Assembly (NCBI RefSeq): GCF_000348985.1
Contig: NC_035925.1
Coordinates: 248,001-312,000, forward strand
Length of the DNA stretch: 64,000 nt
Direction of reading: 5' to 3'
DNA from: Huiozyma naganishii CBS 8797
Taxonomy: Eukaryota; Ascomycota; Saccharomycetes; Saccharomycetales; Saccharomycetaceae
Below, piece after piece: positions 63,350 through 64,000 of the stretch. Every line of letters starts with the position of its first letter. The stretch's first letter is position 1. Position numbers and translations under genes: made by a program. The notes under the pieces are model-generated. The model was not told where the DNA came from. It was given only the letters and a program-made list of their open reading frames with translations, and searched no databases.

Positions 63350-63997
63350 ATGGAGCATTCGGTGAGCATTATAGACTTGCTTAGCAGATTTATTGGCGAT
63401 GGCAAAGATGGAGAGGAGTTGGACGGTAACGTAGCCTCGTTTCTGTACTATCTGTTTCCTCGGGAACTGTTCGTGCGGGCACTATCACTTTTAGAATCGA
63501 ACGATATGTTCATATACTGTTATGATAGTGCAGAGGCGACTTCGGAGACTCTTTTGAGTAAATTCATCAACACGGATTTCCTAGACCTCGATATTATGTA
63601 TCGTTTGATTGTCAAATCTGGAGAAAACGATTCCGATGTGCCAATAAGTGTGGATTTAGCACAATGGTTCTGCTCTTGCGATGACTTCTCCAAACTGTTC
63701 ACCGACGTAGGCAACGAAAACCCCGAGGGGAGTATACAGGACGTTTTACTCAAGGAGATAGATGACTTTGACCAGTTCTCGGATGACAAGTTTGCTCAGT
63801 TTGACTCGCACAGTTTAAATACGCAACGTTATTTACAATTCGAGAAAGTGATGTGTCCGCATTTATTGGCGTTTGCCATTCTACTTCTCGCAGATGGCAA
63901 GAACCTACGACATTTCGCTGCTTTGAAGAGAAGCGTCGTGCTCATACCGGTGGGTAGCATCGACGAATGGTTAAAATTGCATATAAACATTGTATAA
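63350..63997 (+). CDS. SHU2: SHU2, Shu complex subunit for error-free recombination repair
   Basis: Member of the Shu complex (Csm2, Psy3, Shu1, Shu2) that promotes Rad51 filament formation at replication damage. I start at the first ATG, 63350 (MEHSVSIIDLLSRF), giving 215 aa (223 in S. cerevisiae, YDR078C). The SWIM-type zinc motif is complete: C108-x-C110 (WFCSCDDFS) and C169-x-H171 (VMCPHLLAFAILLLADG). The stop is three bases before the window edge. It diverges from PET100. Confidence 0.93.
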   Translation: MEHSVSIIDLLSRFIGDGKDGEELDGNVASFLYYLFPRELFVRALSLLESNDMFIYCYDSAEATSETLLSKFINTDFLDLDIMYRLIVKSGENDSDVPISVDLAQWFCSCDDFSKLFTDVGNENPEGSIQDVLLKEIDDFDQFSDDKFAQFDSHSLNTQRYLQFEKVMCPHLLAFAILLLADGKNLRHFAALKRSVVLIPVGSIDEWLKLHINIV

Positions 63998-64000
63998 GTT

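Overview
The window is nuclear DNA of a budding yeast of the family Saccharomycetaceae. About 37 protein-coding genes are packed on both strands. Almost every one has a recognisable Saccharomyces cerevisiae counterpart, and most neighbours and orientations match S. cerevisiae. The species looks like a lineage that went through the yeast whole-genome duplication. Gene sets that S. cerevisiae keeps on two different chromosomes are interleaved here in single copy: ERV2 and a SPO24-like gene (chr XVI) among the chr X genes, and FCY2 and CAJ1 (chr V) among the chr IX genes. Many other genes from the same ancestral intervals are absent. A Kazachstania/Naumovozyma-type yeast is my best guess; the sequence alone does not let me name it.

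Layout. 0-12.6 kb is a chr X-like block: GRR1 (5' end cut by the window), BIR1, ERV2, STE18, TMH11, a SPO24-like small gene, CSN12, ACF4 (frame broken), EAF6 and AIM24. 12.8-55.5 kb is a long chr IX-like block: FIS1, EFM4, YRB2, RGI1/2, VHR1, a YIL055C-like gene, GPP1/2, RPL34 (one intron), MMF1, PCL6/7, FCY2, DFG10, NEO1, SYG1, MET30, PIG2, a possible 40-codon gene, AGE2, CBR1 (frameshifted), PKP1 (with an NNN gap), GVP36, APQ12, a CAJ1-like J-protein, TED1 and NOT3. 56.8-64 kb is a chr IV-like block: PDC2, VPS41, TFB5, PET100 and SHU2. The two junctions, AIM24|FIS1 and NOT3|PDC2, are rearrangement breakpoints relative to S. cerevisiae. I found no transposon, tRNA, rRNA or CRISPR.

The genes are mostly unrelated housekeeping and regulatory functions, as is usual in yeast. 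Small functional themes are ubiquitin ligase F-box proteins (GRR1, MET30), ER redox and lipid/GPI work (ERV2, DFG10, CBR1, TED1), mitochondrial biogenesis (AIM24, FIS1, MMF1, PKP1, PET100), and respiratory/stress metabolism (RGI, GPP, PIG2). Readable regulatory sequence includes a perfect a1/alpha2 operator at STE18, three TCACGTG boxes between SYG1 and MET30, a Rap1 site at RPL34, and a glycolytic-style promoter (two identical telomere-like 13-mers plus E-boxes) at GPP.

Most interesting for follow-up: the CAJ1 orthologue whose J domain has lost HPD; a 50-bp perfect palindrome downstream of PIG2; the duplicated telomere-repeat-like motif upstream of GPP, which could be Rap1 sites or, less likely, a telomerase RNA template; two candidate small genes; strong base-composition mosaicism; and three places (ACF4, CBR1, PKP1) where the sequence itself may be defective.
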